From positions 13,893,193-13,957,192 of the forward strand of contig JAGTTD010000009.1 of NCBI GenBank assembly GCA_018398585.1: a DNA stretch of 64,000 nt, in the 5' to 3' direction. Every line of letters begins with the position of its first letter. The stretch's first letter is position 1. The DNA comes from Simmondsia chinensis (lineage: Eukaryota; Streptophyta; Magnoliopsida; Caryophyllales; Simmondsiaceae). Both the position numbers and the translations under genes were made by a program. The notes beneath the pieces are model-generated. The model searched no databases. It saw only the letters and a program-made list of their open reading frames with translations, and was not told the DNA's origin. Positions 31,846-43,468 of the stretch are shown piece after piece.

Positions 31846-32563
31846 TGTTTTGGGTACAAGTTCTTTTTATGGAAGGTCAAACTCAAACCTTTATTTTATT
31901 GACTAATAGATTTGATACAAGAGTATTTGATTGAGTACAAGAGTAGTAGAGCAGAAACAAGAGGTGACTGATGATCCCGCTCTTTGGTTTCTCCAACTAT
32001 TTTTTGGAGAGGGAGCAATGTTCTGCCTTTCTTTAGCGCCTTGGGCTATATTTATAGCTTTTTCCTTCAGGAGGTAGCTGGAAAGTTGTGCTTCAGTAGG
32101 TGATGTATTTCACCCAATACCCAATAGGGGGTGAGATGCCCCTAGTATTTAGGTCCGTAGTTTTGAGTTGTCGTCAGTTTAAGTCAAGGTGGTGGGTAGT
32201 TGCTACTGGCTGTTCCTTGGGCGGGTCGGCATCTCGGGGCGTGATGCCCTTTCGGGTCCGAGGTGCATATTTTCTTGAGGCGTCATTATGAGACCTATCC
32301 GGGGTTTGAATGCATTCCAATAGCAAGACGTGTTCATTCCTTCTCATCTGGGTTTTATTGCTCCAAAGATGCCTCCCATAGGTGCATCTCGGGCCGAGAT
32401 GCACGTTGGTCCCTAAGGCCTTGTATTCTAGTGTGGGTATTGCTTTTTTGATAGTTATAAGTACCAATTAAGAATATAGTTTGAGTTATTTCCTTGTAGA
32501 AGTCAAGGATTAAAGTTATTTTGAGCAACAATAACCACAATTTTGTCTCCAATATTACCTACA
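31846..32563 (-). repeat. 5' LTR of element B (about 718 bp)
   Basis: The inner border is clear (plus-strand TGTTTTGGG next to the primer site). The outer border is less so: CCTACA at 32563 is the likely end, with an alternative at 32530. The partner LTR is outside the window, so the length cannot be checked here. It contains repeats around GCATCTCGGG..GAGATGC (about 32228 and 32392). Confidence 0.65.
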
Positions 32564-32767
32564 CTTTCAAATCTACTCGTTAAGCGGGTAAAATGATAAA
32601 TTTAATGCCTAAGTAGGGTTGCATTCTAAAAACAATTGACATTAGATGGAGTAGTCTACTAGACTTATATTGATTTATTTTTTTCTCACAACTCAATATG
32701 GGATTCTTACTTTAACGTGAAGTCAACTGAGATTCAAAGAAGCATAGGAAAAGCACATCACTAAAGG

Positions 32768-32964
32768 ATGATTCTTGATCATATTCAAGCATATGTACAA
32801 CTTGCCCCATTTTCGGTGTCTTTTGAGCATTCGGATCCCCACAAAGCTACTGGAAGAGCTTTCTTCAATGCCCTGGATGTCAGTTTTTCAGGTAGTTTGG
32901 CATCCAAAATCCCCTCCGCGTTCCTATTTGAAACCTTCATTTTGAGCCAATCCACCAAGTTTAC
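32768..32964 (-). pseudogene. Receptor-like kinase relic, last kinase exon
   Basis: After a TCTCAG acceptor the minus strand encodes VNLVDWLKMKVSNRNAEGIL and then PEKLTSRALKKALPVAL. After a one-base frameshift it gives DPNAQKTPKMGQVVHMLE. This is the C-lobe end (subdomains X-XI) of At1g01540-like receptor-like kinases, in which the Arg of the KRPKM motif is now Thr. The exon is frameshifted and so non-functional. It lies 200 bp from the LTR of B. Confidence 0.88.
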
Positions 32965-33184
32965 CTGAGATAAAACTTGTTAAAAACCTGAAGCAGGGAT
33001 GAGCCTATAGAAGTCTGGTTTAAAAGGACGGGGGAATATGAGTCAAGTACTTTGACATTACACCCTTTATCACCCGGGTGTTGAATATATATAAAGAGAT
33101 ACTTCAAAGTTTGAGAATTGTATAACTTGTGTATCGTTTGCCAAAAATTGGTGGATTATCATTGGAAATTTCTGACCTTGAATA

Positions 33185-33282
33185 CAACAACAACAACATA
33201 CTCAGTGCTTCAAAGGCTCCCGCATAAGCGGGGTCTGAGAGGGGTATGATGTATGCAGCCTTACGACTTTAGAGTGATACCT
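33185..33282 (+). mobile_element. Au-like SINE in a kinase intron
   Basis: The core (CAGTGCTTCAAAGGCTCCCG, then CATAAGCGGGGTCTGAGAG and TATGCAGCCTTACGAC) matches the 3' part of the plant Au SINE family. It is flanked by 15-16-bp duplications differing at one base: TTCTGACCTTGAATA ending at 33184 and TTCTAACCTTGAATA at 33283-33297. The element is short (~98 bp). Confidence 0.8.
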
Positions 33283-33662
33283 TTCTAACCTTGAATATGA
33301 TTTCAAAAGTATAGAGGTGTCTTCTGATATAATCTGGTGGTATTTTTGTCGGAAAATACTAGCAATGATGCATTATTTTGGTAACCATTATCTTTTGTCG
33401 GAATCTAGTGAATGTTTATGTGATCGGCTAAATATTCTAATAAAATACTAATAGTATTAATAGCGCAAGTATATTGTCAGAATCATACCCCACATCAACA
33501 TTTTATGCTGAAAATTGGCCTGATTCGAGTTGTTAGGTGATGAAATTTTAAAATTCTCAGGTAACTTCTACATATATTGAAATGACGGAGTACTAAAGTG
33601 ATAATTGCTTAAACCTCAAAGTACCTATTCTTCCAAAGTAATATTAAGGCAATATCATGAAC

Positions 33663-33785
33663 CTCTGATGGAGGCCAAGTGTAATCAACTGGGCTCTTTC
33701 TGGAAATGATTTCCATAATGAGTATCTCAAAACCGTAGACATCGCTTCTTTCATTCAACATGTTGCGTATTCTGGAGCTACATAG
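33663..33785 (-). pseudogene. Receptor-like kinase relic, APE-containing exon
   Basis: The minus strand encodes YVAPEYAT, then after a frameshift MLNERSDVYGFEILIMEIIS and SPVDYTWPPSE: kinase subdomains VIII-IX with the APE and the DVYxF motif. It is flanked by intron borders: the acceptor (TTAG) at 33786 and a GT donor after 33663. The next intron is 698 bp and carries a SINE. Confidence 0.88.
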
Positions 33786-33884
33786 CTAACCAAAAACCAG
33801 AACCCAGACTATTAGTGTCTTATACTTTTAACTGTATTAATATAGATGAACAAAGAGGTTCAAAAATAACAAGAGCCATTTTAC

Positions 33885-34056
33885 CTGAAAGTTCCCATAA
33901 TGAAAGTCATTATGTAACGACTCTCTGAACCGAGAAGTTTGGTGAGACTAAAGTCTAAAACCTTTGGATTCCAATGCTTGTCAAGCAAAATGTTGCTCTA
34001 TTTTATGTCCCAATGAACCTCCTTGGGTTCGAGTCCTTCATGAAGGTAAGTTAGCC
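33885..34056 (-). pseudogene. Receptor-like kinase relic, catalytic-loop exon
   Basis: The minus strand reads GLTYLHEGLEPK, VHWDIK (HRD changed to HWD), a stop where Ser is usual, SNILLDKHWNPKVLDFSLTK (DFG changed to DFS) and LLGSESRYI...MGTF. These are subdomains VIB-VII of an At1g01540-like kinase with lesions in two essential motifs. A good GT donor follows 33885, with a 99-bp intron to the next exon. The acceptor at 34057 looks mutated. Confidence 0.88.
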
Positions 34057-35466
34057 CACAAGTTATAAAACATGTATAATACAAACACTAGACAAGTAAA
34101 AAGGGCATCTACATATAATTATCAATTATATATGAGTTTTCTTGATGTTAATCATATAATACGCATCTCTTAGCATGTGTATGTATTTTTTTTTCCATTT
34201 TAAAAATAAATGGTAATTGGAAATGATCAATATGTACACATAAATGAAGTACCTATATTCTATATTTTACTGAAGTTGTTACACATTATTGATTATACCC
34301 TGTCATTTATTGTGTATTATGTTTCTACTTCTGCTGTTGTGGGTAAAATTTTTCTTTATTTTTATAAGTCAAATGAACTTTTAATTAAATTTTTCATGGA
34401 TAAAATCGAATAATACACATTCGTCTTATAACCCACTTCAGTCGAGTACCGTATTTTACTGACAAGGATGATGGATATCAGTCCTACAAATGGATGTAGA
34501 GGTGCATATGACTAGAGCTGAGCCCGAGCTCGTGAAGCTCGAGGCTCAACTTTTCCTAAGTTTAGCTCAGCTCGTCAAAAGTTAGGGCTTGATTCAGCTC
34601 AGTCGAGCTCATGCAACTCAGTGAGATGCTAAGCTAAGATGGCATTCTAAGCTCTTTAAATTTGATTTATGTTTGTTTAGCCTTAAACTTGGCTTGATAT
34701 ATTTATGGAGTTTATACTTTAATGATCTCTCACATTTTTAAAGTCTTTTCAAATTGGTCAGCTATCTCTTCGTTTGTTCAAAATAATCCCTAATGTTTAT
34801 AAACTTATTTAAATTAAACCCTCATCACTTTCTTATTTAAAACAATTCTTATTTTATATTTTATAACAAAATTGGTTATATCCAACTTTGATCACCGAGT
34901 GAAGGACTAATTTTGTCATGATTGTTTTACGCAAGTGGTCCATGTACTGCTTTCTTTGTATTAGTTTAGGCCTTATACTTTTAATTGTGTTAATTTAGTC
35001 CTATATAATTTAAATTGTGTTAATTTAGTCCTGTGATGAAAATTCTATTTGAGTCAATTGCACAATTATGAATGTTTGGTCATGTAAAATGCAAATAATC
35101 CAATATAAATCCACTCTTTAACTCAATTTAAACTCATTAGTCACTGAGCATTAAAAATTTGTCATGCATTTATTTTACTCTATGTCTTAATTGACAAAAA
35201 TTAAATAATTAATGAACTAAATTAATATAATGAGCAATGTATAAGGACATTTCGCATAATAATCCTGAAATAAAACATGAGTCTGTTTCAAACAAAAGAA
35301 AAGACATGAAATCATTTTGAACGAAGTGAAAAAGTGTTAGGGACTATAATTTGAAAAAAGAAAATATGGAACTAATTGAACAAATTTAAAAACAATTAGG
35401 AACCAATAGAGTAAATTAAAAACTCGGTGATTATATTAGTAAATTATATTAAGATATGCTCATTTA
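34057..35466. other. Kinase intron, left of copia D
   Basis: AT-rich, no ORF of note. It contains degenerate repeats around TTAATTTAGTCCT (34960-35030), a GAGCTCGAG-type inverted motif region (34515-34620) and a (CG)-rich tail belonging to D. It formed one intron with 41998-42142 before D inserted. Confidence 0.6.
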
Positions 35467-36414
35467 TGTTGAAAAAATGATACAAGCTAACCTTAAATAT
35501 TGTAAAAGTTACATCCCATACTATTAATATAACAAAGTGCCTTGTATCCCACATAGGAAAATTAAGGGAGTTTGGGTGAGTTTATAAGGGTATGTGTAAA
35601 CCTCCCATCTAAATTGAGTCTTGGGTGAGAGAATGGACACCACACACGCGCGCGCCGCCCGCCCGCCGTGCCGTGCTAGGGTGTGGGTCATCCTTTTTAA
35701 TACCGAGTATATTTATTTTGCGGACACAATAGTAGTAACTCGCTGTTGAAGCAGTCAAAGTCGGTTTCCATCACTGTTAACATTCCGTGCTGGTTTTTAG
35801 GCTTCGGTTGCAACTAAAATCCATGGCTATTTTTTAGGATTCGGTTGTCAGGTGTGGTAGCAAGTGAATAGGGATCAGTTGCAACAAACCGTGGTGATTT
35901 TGCCATTATAAATAGCCCTTTTCCTCACTGTTTTTATCATCAAAAAACCAGAACATCATCTTCTTCTTTTTCATTCGGTCTTCTCTTTCTTTCTGTAAAA
36001 ATATTGGGCAAAGTTCTTAAGGCTCTCCTACCCGGTCGCTATCGAGTGCACGCTGGTGATCGAACCGTGTTAATCCTGGAGGACGGCCGCCAATACATCT
36101 GTTTGCACCGAAGCAAAGGCGAAATCATCTTTTAGGCCAGTGGTACTTCCCACGACACGGTGTCTTCGGTATTGTGTTCGATTCCTTAACTTTTCGTGTC
36201 ATTTGATTGCTGTGTTTACATATTCTGTAGAAATTTCTCGCTTAATTTTACTGCACCTTTATACAGTATTTTACAGCGTAATTCTGCTGCGTAATTCTAC
36301 AGTTTTTCTGCGTATTTTGCTGCATATTTTCCTCCGTAATTTACTGCATATTTTCCTGCGTATTTACTGCGTATGCTATAGTGTTCGGTACTGTTACTGT
36401 TTATTTTTACAACA
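35467..36414 (+). repeat. 5' LTR of D (948 bp)
   Basis: It runs from TGTTGAAAAAATG to ACAACA. It includes TATAAATA at 35907-35914, a GC-rich (CG/CCG) patch at 35648-35670 and degenerate repeats around TTTTCCTGCGTATTTACTGC near the end. The 3' LTR is 33 bp shorter, mostly in those repeats and a missing ~20-bp piece near 41610. Confidence 0.93.
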
Positions 36415-36416
36415 AT

Positions 36417-36431
36417 CTAAAAGACGATTTC
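36417..36431 (+). promoter_or_regulatory. Atypical primer-binding site of D, complementary to its own LTR
   Basis: Two bases after the LTR stands CTAAAAGACGATTTC, not the TGGTATCAGAGC expected for plant copia elements. Its reverse complement GAAATCGTCTTTTAG is found inside both LTRs: 36121-36135 with one mismatch, and 41726-41739 with 14 of 14. That LTR segment lies ~200 nt after the TATA box, so it should be in the transcript. Priming by an internal RNA segment, as known for Tf1-like elements, is an inference. Confidence 0.6.
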
Positions 36432-36559
36432 ATGTTACATGCTTTGATGAATTCTGCTGATTAAATTATTGAAATAATTTACTGCAGTATTTTGCTGTCA
36501 TTCACTGCCCTAATTACGCTGTTAAATATTGCTACGGTTACGCTTACTAATATTTAAAC

Positions 36560-37363
36560 ATGGCAAGCAAATTACCCCTTCCCGACATGTCTAAAGTTGA
36601 ACCACTTGATGGGAAAAATTATAAAAGATGGTCTCAGAAAATCTTATTTTTTCTCCGACAAGTTTGTATCGATTACGTACTCTATGAAAAAAATGAACCT
36701 AATAGTGAAAATGAGAAAAAAGCCTATCAAGAAAAATTCACCGTAGACGATCGAACTTGTAGAGGAAATTTGTTACATTATATGAGTGACGGTCTTTTTG
36801 ATATTTATGTAAAACTGGAATCATCAAAAGAAATATGGGATTCTCTACAGAAAAAATATGGAGGTGATGATTCAGAGATTAGAAAATATGCTGTTAGTAA
36901 GTGGCTAGATTTCAAATTCATGGACAATAAAACGATAATTGATCAAGTCCATGAATATGAAAACATAGTAACTACTCTATTGTCAGAAGGTCTTAAAATT
37001 TGTGAAATTATACAAGCATATATTTTAATTGAAAAACTTCCAGCTCCCTGGAAGGACTATAGAAACCAACTTATGCATAAAAAGAAAGACCTGACATTAG
37101 AAAAGTTAGTGAACCATTTAAAGATTGAAGAAGAGAATAGACCTAAGGACAGGAGGTATTCATATTCAGATCTTTCTAAGGCTAACATTGTAGAAGCAAA
37201 GACCAATGCATCTGATAGGTTTAAAAATAAAGGAAAGAAGCACTATTCAAGTTTCAAACCTGGTGGGAAAATTCAAAAGCAAAACAGCAAATTTCTCGGA
37301 GATTGCTATCACTATGGAAAATGTGGACTTATGGCTCGGGATTGTAGAATCAAAAAGAACTAG
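36560..37363 (+). pseudogene. gag of copia D
   Basis: An open frame of 267 codons starts MASKLPLPDMSKVEPLDGKN, with the copia gag (UBN2-like) region ending near residue 200. The zinc knuckle at 37308-37350 reads CYHYGKCGLMARDC, where the second Cys and the His of CCHC are replaced (Tyr and Leu), so RNA binding is probably lost. A TAG at 37361 interrupts the polyprotein frame, which continues into the protease. Confidence 0.9.
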
Positions 37364-40300
37364 TCCAAAGATCCAAAGCATAAAGCTCATCTTGTGGAAA
37401 CAGAAAACATTGTAGCTGTTGTCTCAGAGGTGAACCTGGTAAATAATATGACTGAATGGATCATGGACACTGGGGCTACCAGACATATCTGCGCAAACCG
37501 AAGTATGTTCCAAGAATACCAGAAATTGACCGATGGGGAAGTGGTCTTCATGGGCAATTCTACGGCAGCACCTATCCTCAGAAAAGGGAAGATCTCTTTA
37601 AAACTCACCTTTGAAAAATTTCTTACTTTAACGAATGTGCTGCATCTGTCTGAAATGCGTAGGAATCTGATCTCGGGTAGTCTCTTGATTAAAGCTGGTT
37701 TGAAATTATTATTTGATTCAGATAAACTAGTCCTAACTAGGAATTGTGAATTTGTGGGAAAGGATTTTTGTAATGCTGGTCTATTTGTCCTTGATGCTGT
37801 TTCCATAAATGATAATGCTGGTACATCTTCTGCTTATATCATTGAATCTCTTGAATTGTGGCATGCTCGCTTAGGACACATAAATTTTAAATCAGTTAAA
37901 CGACTTAAGAAAATGAATATGATTCCTAACTTCAGTAATACCAGCTTTAATAAGTGCAAAATATGTGTAGAAGCTAAGTATGCTAAAAAATCCTTTTAAG
38001 TTTATCAAGAGACAATCAAAACTTCTTGAGCTAATCCACACTAATTTAGGAGACTATAAAAGCCTAATGAGTAGAGGTGGAAAAAGATACTGCATGACTA
38101 GACGATTATTCTAGATACTCAATGGTATACCTCCTAAATACTAAAGATGAAGCAAAAGAAATATTTTTTAAATACAAAGCTGAAGTAGAAAATCAATTAG
38201 GAAGGAAAATAAAAAGAGTTAGGTCCGATAGAGGAGGCGAATATGATCCAACTTCTCTAGAAAAATTTTGTGAGGAAAATAGAATAATACATGAGCGAAG
38301 CCCTCCTTACTGTCCACAATCTAACGGCATCGCTGAAAGAAAAAATAGATCATTAAAGAACATGATGAATGCAATGTTAATTAGCTCGGGACTACCTGAT
38401 AACATGTGGGGGGAAGCGATCTTATCTGCTTGTCATGGGCTAAATAAAGTTCCTCATAAAAATCTAGATAAAACCCCATATGAAATGTGGAAAGGTCATG
38501 CACCTAATCTGAAATACTTGAAAGTGTGGGGGTGCCTAACCAAGGTTGGGTTACCCGACTTTAAACGAAGTAAAATTGGACCTAAGACTGTTGACTCTAT
38601 TTTTATTGGATATGCATATCATAGTGTCGCTTATTGTTTTTTGATTAAGGGGTCTAATAATTCATATGCATGTGGTAGTATCATTGAATCCAGAAGATGC
38701 TGAATTCTTTGAACATATATTCCCCTTGAAATCTAATGATGTACAACCATCTAGTTTTCCTTCTCATAATATGACTGTTAACCATGATTATACCAACGAT
38801 ATAGACACTCCTGAAATTAGAAGAAGTAAAAGAGCTAGGAAAGAAACTAACTTTGGGCCCAATTATGTTACTACTTTCCTAACAGAAAATGACTTCATAA
38901 ATGAAGAAATAGTAAGTGTCTGTATGTTAGAAGAAGACCCTAAAACTTACGATGAGGCTTCAGATTAGTTGACTCTACCTTTTGGAAAGAGGCTATTAAT
39001 AGCGAATTAGAATCAATTCTAAGCAATCACACTTGGGAATTGGTGGACCTTCCTAGAGGATGTAAACCAATAGGTTGTAAATGGGTCTTTAGAAGGAAAA
39101 TGAAGGCTGATGGGACAATAGATAAGTTTAAGGCAAGGTTAGTGGTTAAGGATTACACCTAAAAACAGGGGTTAGATTATTTTGATACTTATTCACCCGT
39201 TGCTAAAATAGCCACAATTAGAATCTTGATTTCCCTTGCGTCTATTCATGATTTGGTAATACATCAAATGGATGTTAAAACTGCCTTTCTAAATGATGAC
39301 CTAGATGAAGAGATTTATATGGAGCAACCTGAGGGTTTCATTGTCCCTGGTAATGAAAAGAAAGTTTGCAAACTTATAAAATCTCTATATGGTCTCAAAC
39401 AGGAGCCTAAACAGTGGCATGAGAAATTTAACAGCATGCTAATTGCGAACAATTTTCGTGTAAATGATGGAGATTCATGTGTGTATATTAAGACTAATTC
39501 GAATCGTTGTGTAATAATATGTCTATATGTTGATGATATGCTGATATTTGGCACAAACTTGAATGTCGTTAATGAAATGAAAAACTTTCTATGCTCTAAA
39601 TTTGATATGAAAGATATGGGTGAGGCATATGTGATTCTAGGAGTTAAAGTTGTGAAAACTCCCAAAGGTATAAGCTTGAATCAATCTCACTACGTTGATA
39701 AGATACTTAGAAAGTTTGACATGTTTAATGTTGATACTGTAAGAACACCCTATGATCCTAGTGTACATCTAATGAAACATAAAGGTGTTGCTATTTGCCA
39801 AATCGAGTATGCTAAAATAATTGGCAGTGTCATGTTTTTGATGAACTACACTAGACCTGACATCGCATATGCTGTAAGTAGACTCAGTAGATACACACAT
39901 AATCCTAGTCAAGAGCATTGGAAGGCACTAAAAAGGTTGCTTAAATATCTGAAAGGAACTATGGATTGGGGACTTCATTATGGAAAGTTTTCCGTTGTTT
40001 TAGAAGGATATTGTGATACCAATTGGGTGTCTGATAATGATGAAATTAACTCAACTAGTGGATATGTGTTCAAACTAGCTGGAGGTGCTATATCCTGGAA
40101 ATCGTCTAAGCAATCTTGTACTGCTACGTCTACTATGGAGTCTGAGTTTATTGCTCTTGAGTTAGCAGGTCATGAAGCCGAGTGGCTAAGAAATTTATTG
40201 GGAGACGTGACATTGTGGTGGCTTCCATCTTCATCAGTATCACTTCACTGTGACAGTCAAGCTGCAATTGCTGTAGCAAAGAACAAAGTTTATAATGGCA

Positions 40301-40479
40301 AAAGAAGACACATTTGTCTCAGGCATAAGATTGTGAAGGATCTTTTAGAAAGTGGAGTGATATCACAGGACTATGTAAAGTCAAAAAAGAATCTTGAGGA
40401 TCCGTTGACAAAAGGCCTTTGTCGTAAAATGATTGTAGAAACATTGAGGGGGATGGGATTAAAGTCTGTATATGAATAA
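37364..40479 (+). pseudogene. Protease, integrase, RT and RNaseH of copia D
   Basis: The order is: protease with WIMDTGATRHIC (about 37457); GAG-pre-integrase with LWHARLGHI (about 37855); integrase with the catalytic Asp in HTNLGD (about 38040), SDRGGEY (about 38226) and NGIAERKN (about 38325); RT with YVDDMLIFG (about 39530); and RNaseH to the stop at 40477. The RT/RNaseH piece 39226-40479 (417 codons) is intact. Lesions are a frameshift at about 37999, another near 38105, a stop/frameshift near 38966 and a TAA near 39161. Confidence 0.92.
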
Positions 40480-41082
40480 ATTGTGATGTATCCAACCTGG
40501 TTTTAACTGGTTCAATGTGAAAAAGTCATAGTTTTATTCTAGAAATGCATTGTGTTGTATGTTGTCCCTCCCTATGGTGTGATAGTACGGAAACGGGTCC
40601 ATAGTCATATGTTTGGTAGTGTAAGTAAGGCTTACACTTGATGGACACTGTTTGTATGTTACCAAGGGGTGAGGTTGAGCTTTAGCTCTTAATGGACCCA
40701 TAGCCATATCTTTGGCGGTGTGCGGTAATACACACTTGATGGGATCGACCTATATAGGTGTGGGAGTGTGGCCGCTCCCTATGAAGGTTTAAGACGTGCC
40801 TTCTAGAGCGCTTATGAATATCCAGGACGAGCGCATGGCCGATGAAACGCACCAAATCGCAGGAGATGCTAAGATCTGGAGTTTGGTACGTGTCCAAGTG
40901 GAAGATCATATAACCCCTTATAAGGTTCAAGACGAAAGTCACCTTACAAGATGTTGGTCCTCAACTTGGGTTGCACCAGGTGACGATTCAAGTCGCGAGA
41001 CAGCAGCACTGAAAAACTGAACTCCCTTTGCCCAGTTTTTCCTTTTTTTTTTTCCTTTTCGGTTGTATCATCTGTGGGGGAT
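40480..41082 (+). other. 3' non-coding tail of D with an internal duplication
   Basis: Two ~90-bp related segments (about 40590-40660 and 40690-40750) share CCATAGYCATATSTTTGGYRGTG and ACACTTGATGG. The tail ends in TGTGGGGGAT, the polypurine tract, just before the 3' LTR. Confidence 0.7.
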
Positions 41083-41997
41083 TGTTGGAAAAATGATACA
41101 AGCTAACCTTAAATATTGTGAAAGTTACATCTCATATTATTAATATAACAAAGTGCCTTGTATCCCACATAGACAAATTAAGGGATTTTGGGTGAGTTTA
41201 TAAGGGTATGTGTAAACCTCCCATCTAAATTGAGTCTTGGGTGAGAGAATGGACACCACACACGCGCGCGGGCCGCCCGCCTGCCGTGCTCGGGCGAGGG
41301 TGTGGGTCATCCTTTTTAATACCGAGTATATTTATTTTGCAGACACAATAGTAGTAACTCGCTGTTGAAGCAGTCAAAGTCGGTTTCCATCACTGTTAAC
41401 ATTGGCAAATATCGTGCTGGTTTTTAGGCTTCGGTTGCAACAAAAATCCATGGCTATTTTTTAGGATTCGGTTGTCAGGCGTGGTAGCAAGTGAATAGGG
41501 ACCGGTTGCAACAAACCGTGGTGATTTTGCCATTACAAATAGCCCTTTTCCTCACTGTTTTTATCATCAAAAAGCCAGAACATCATCTTCTTCTTTTTCA
41601 TTCGGTCTTCGGGCAAAGTTCTTAAGGCTCTCCTACCCGGTCGCTATCCAGTGCACGCTAGTGATCGAACCGTGTTAATCCTGGAGGACGGCTGCCAATA
41701 CATCTGTTTGCACCGAAGCAGAGGCGAAATCGTCTTTTAAGCCAGTGGTACTTCCCACGACATGGTGTCTTCGGTATTGTGTTCGATTCCTTAACTTTTC
41801 GTGTCATTTGATTGCTGTGCTTACATATTCTGTAGAAATTTCTCGCTGAATTTTACTGCACCTTTATACAATATTGTACAGCGTAATTCTACGGTTTTTC
41901 TGTGTATTTTACTGCATATTTTCCTGCGTATTTCCTGCACATGTGCTGCACATTCCTGCTACAGTATTCGGGTATGTTACTGTTCATTTTTACAACA
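41083..41997 (+). repeat. 3' LTR of D (915 bp)
   Basis: It begins TGTTGGAAAAATG and ends ACAACA. The TATA box seen in the 5' copy has become TACAAATA here. The segment complementary to the primer site (41726-41739) is perfect in this copy. ATTTA follows. Confidence 0.93.
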
Positions 41998-42142
41998 ATT
42001 TAAACTCGTGAGTCCCGCTCGAATTTCAGTGAACTCGGGCTCAGCCTATTAAACTAAACAAACTGAGTTTTTCGAGCTTGAAGACAAGCCAGCTTACAAG
42101 CAAATCTAAGTGCTTACTCTAGAAGAAAATTGATAATCGTAC

Positions 42143-42415
42143 CCTTTTGCAGCGCCAAGGATGATGTTCATACGAATGTCCCAGGTAAGGGGAGTGGAAG
42201 GCCCCACATTCCCATGAAGCCACTGCTATCAAATTTCCATTTTTTTTTTTTTTTTGTTTTTTTTGATCAACAGTCTTGCACATAGGTGGAATGAGAGGGG
42301 GGTAAGATGAGAATCAAACCCATGGTCAAGGATGTGGCACACCAGGGCCAATGCCATTGTTCCCCCAAGGGAATTCTCAACTTTCCATTGTTCACATACT
42401 TATATACTAGCATCC
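42143..42415 (-). pseudogene. Receptor-like kinase relic, exon split by a SINE
   Basis: The minus strand reads RMLVYKYVNNGKL up to 42377. A SINE interrupts it. The exon resumes at 42240 with GNL, then after a one-base insertion QWLHGNVGPSTPLTWDIRMN and IILGAAKG, ending before a GT donor at 42142. This is the hinge and subdomain V-VIA of the same At1g01540-like kinase; the next exon (33885-34056) continues it. D sits in the intron between them. N-lobe exons upstream were not found. Confidence 0.85.
42241..42376 (-). mobile_element. tRNA-type SINE inserted in a kinase exon
   Basis: The minus-strand element ends in a long A-rich tail (plus-strand T15GT8 at 42241-42265). It carries a B-box-like GGGTTTGATTCTC and an A-box-like TGGCATTGGCCCTGG. 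It is flanked by TCAAATTTCCAT (42229-42240) and TCAACTTTCCAT (42377-42388), a 12-bp duplication of exon sequence with one mismatch. At ~136 bp it fits a plant tRNA-derived SINE. The family is not identified. Confidence 0.75.
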
Positions 42416-43451
42416 TTTTTCATTTTCATCCCAAAAACAACATTAGAGCTTCCAGTAAAAATAATAAGCGTATATTTCGAGAAAATGATGCAGCCGCTAA
42501 ATAGCCTTTGACGGGTCAGGCGGGTCGAGACAGGCGAGCCAGAATAGGCGGGATTAGAATGCCACGGTTAGACAGGAAGCGGCCTCGGGTTTGCGATTGG
42601 TGCATAGCTTGGCGAATACATGGTTGGCAGCAAGATCTTGGCGTTACGGCTAAAAAGAGACGCGTGAAGATTGCGGTGAAGATTAGAGTTTTAGTTTGAT
42701 TAGGATTAATTTGTTAGTTTTTAGATTTGAGTTTAGTTTTTATATTTATCTTTAAGGTGTACAAGTTTGTCTTTTGTATTTTATTTATCTCTTTTAGAGT
42801 TTTATTCTAGTTGAAGTTGTTCCTCTATAAATAGAAGAGGAATTAGGTAGTTTTAGTTAGTCAATTATTTTAGAAATATTCCTCATATGTAGTCTCTACG
42901 CTTGAAAAAAAAGTTTTTTGAAATGGCAACTTTCGTTGCCTTATCAAAGCCCTTGAATGAACTGACCCTTATGAGTTTTGGTTCTTCTATTCTAAAGTGT
43001 GAGATAGGATAAATTTTATCTTCTCCTTGTAATTTTTATTAAGGTTTAATAAAATTAAAGGAAAGGCCTTTGATTCCTTTCCGTTCCCCAAAATCTCACT
43101 TATGCGCTGCATCAATTTTTTTCCGGCAAAAAAATACTGTCGGATTTTGAGAAATTTTTTCTACTTTTAAATCAAAATAGAAATATTTTTTCTATTTTTA
43201 GGCAAAAGGAGAAAAATTACAAAAAGTAGAAATAGAAGTAAAACATGCATGATTTTGGTGGGTAAAAAAGCTGAGCGAACCTATGTGCTCCTTCGACACA
43301 ATAACCCAACAATCTGAATAAATTCTTGTGTCGTACGCGCCCAATTGCTTCCACTTCTACCCTGAATTCCTTCTCTGCTTGTCCCCTGCCAAATTAAACA
43401 AATTTTAGCACTCTAACAAATTCCAAGTGTGCCAAAAAATTTAAAGTCATG
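42416..43451. other. Unassigned stretch, perhaps an old LTR fragment
   Basis: No coding signal is visible. The part around 42690-42960 has the look of an LTR promoter region (T-rich, CTATAAATAGAAGAGG at about 42825). I cannot define ends or a partner. GC-rich text at 42500-42620 holds repeated GGCGGGTC/AGGCGAG-like words. Confidence 0.3.
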
Positions 43452-43468
43452 GATGGAGAGTATCCATT

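Larger units (their letters stand above)
31161..32563 (-). mobile_element. Element B, 5' part beyond the C insertion
   Basis: It continues element B: gag N-terminus, primer site and 5' LTR. The gag reading frame resumes exactly after the GCGGT duplication, which proves that the two blocks were one element. Confidence 0.88.
35467..41997 (+). mobile_element. Ty1/copia element D, complete with TSD
   Basis: LTRs at 35467-36414 and 41083-41997 are flanked by ATTTA (35462-35466 and 41998-42002). Inside is gag-PR-INT-RT-RNaseH in copia order with several stops and frameshifts. It is inserted, in opposite orientation, in an intron of the kinase relic. Between RNaseH and the 3' LTR a ~600-bp tail holds two related ~90-bp segments. 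The primer site is atypical (see 36417). Confidence 0.95.

Noticed and set aside
32768..32968. 66-codon plus-strand ORF
   Set aside because: It lies opposite the kinase exon on the minus strand, which explains the open frame.
34510..34625. GAGCTCGAG-type palindromic text near 34.5 kb, with similar words near 42.0 kb right of D
   Set aside because: The words are similar because both pieces flank D in one former intron, but no element ends or duplications could be defined.
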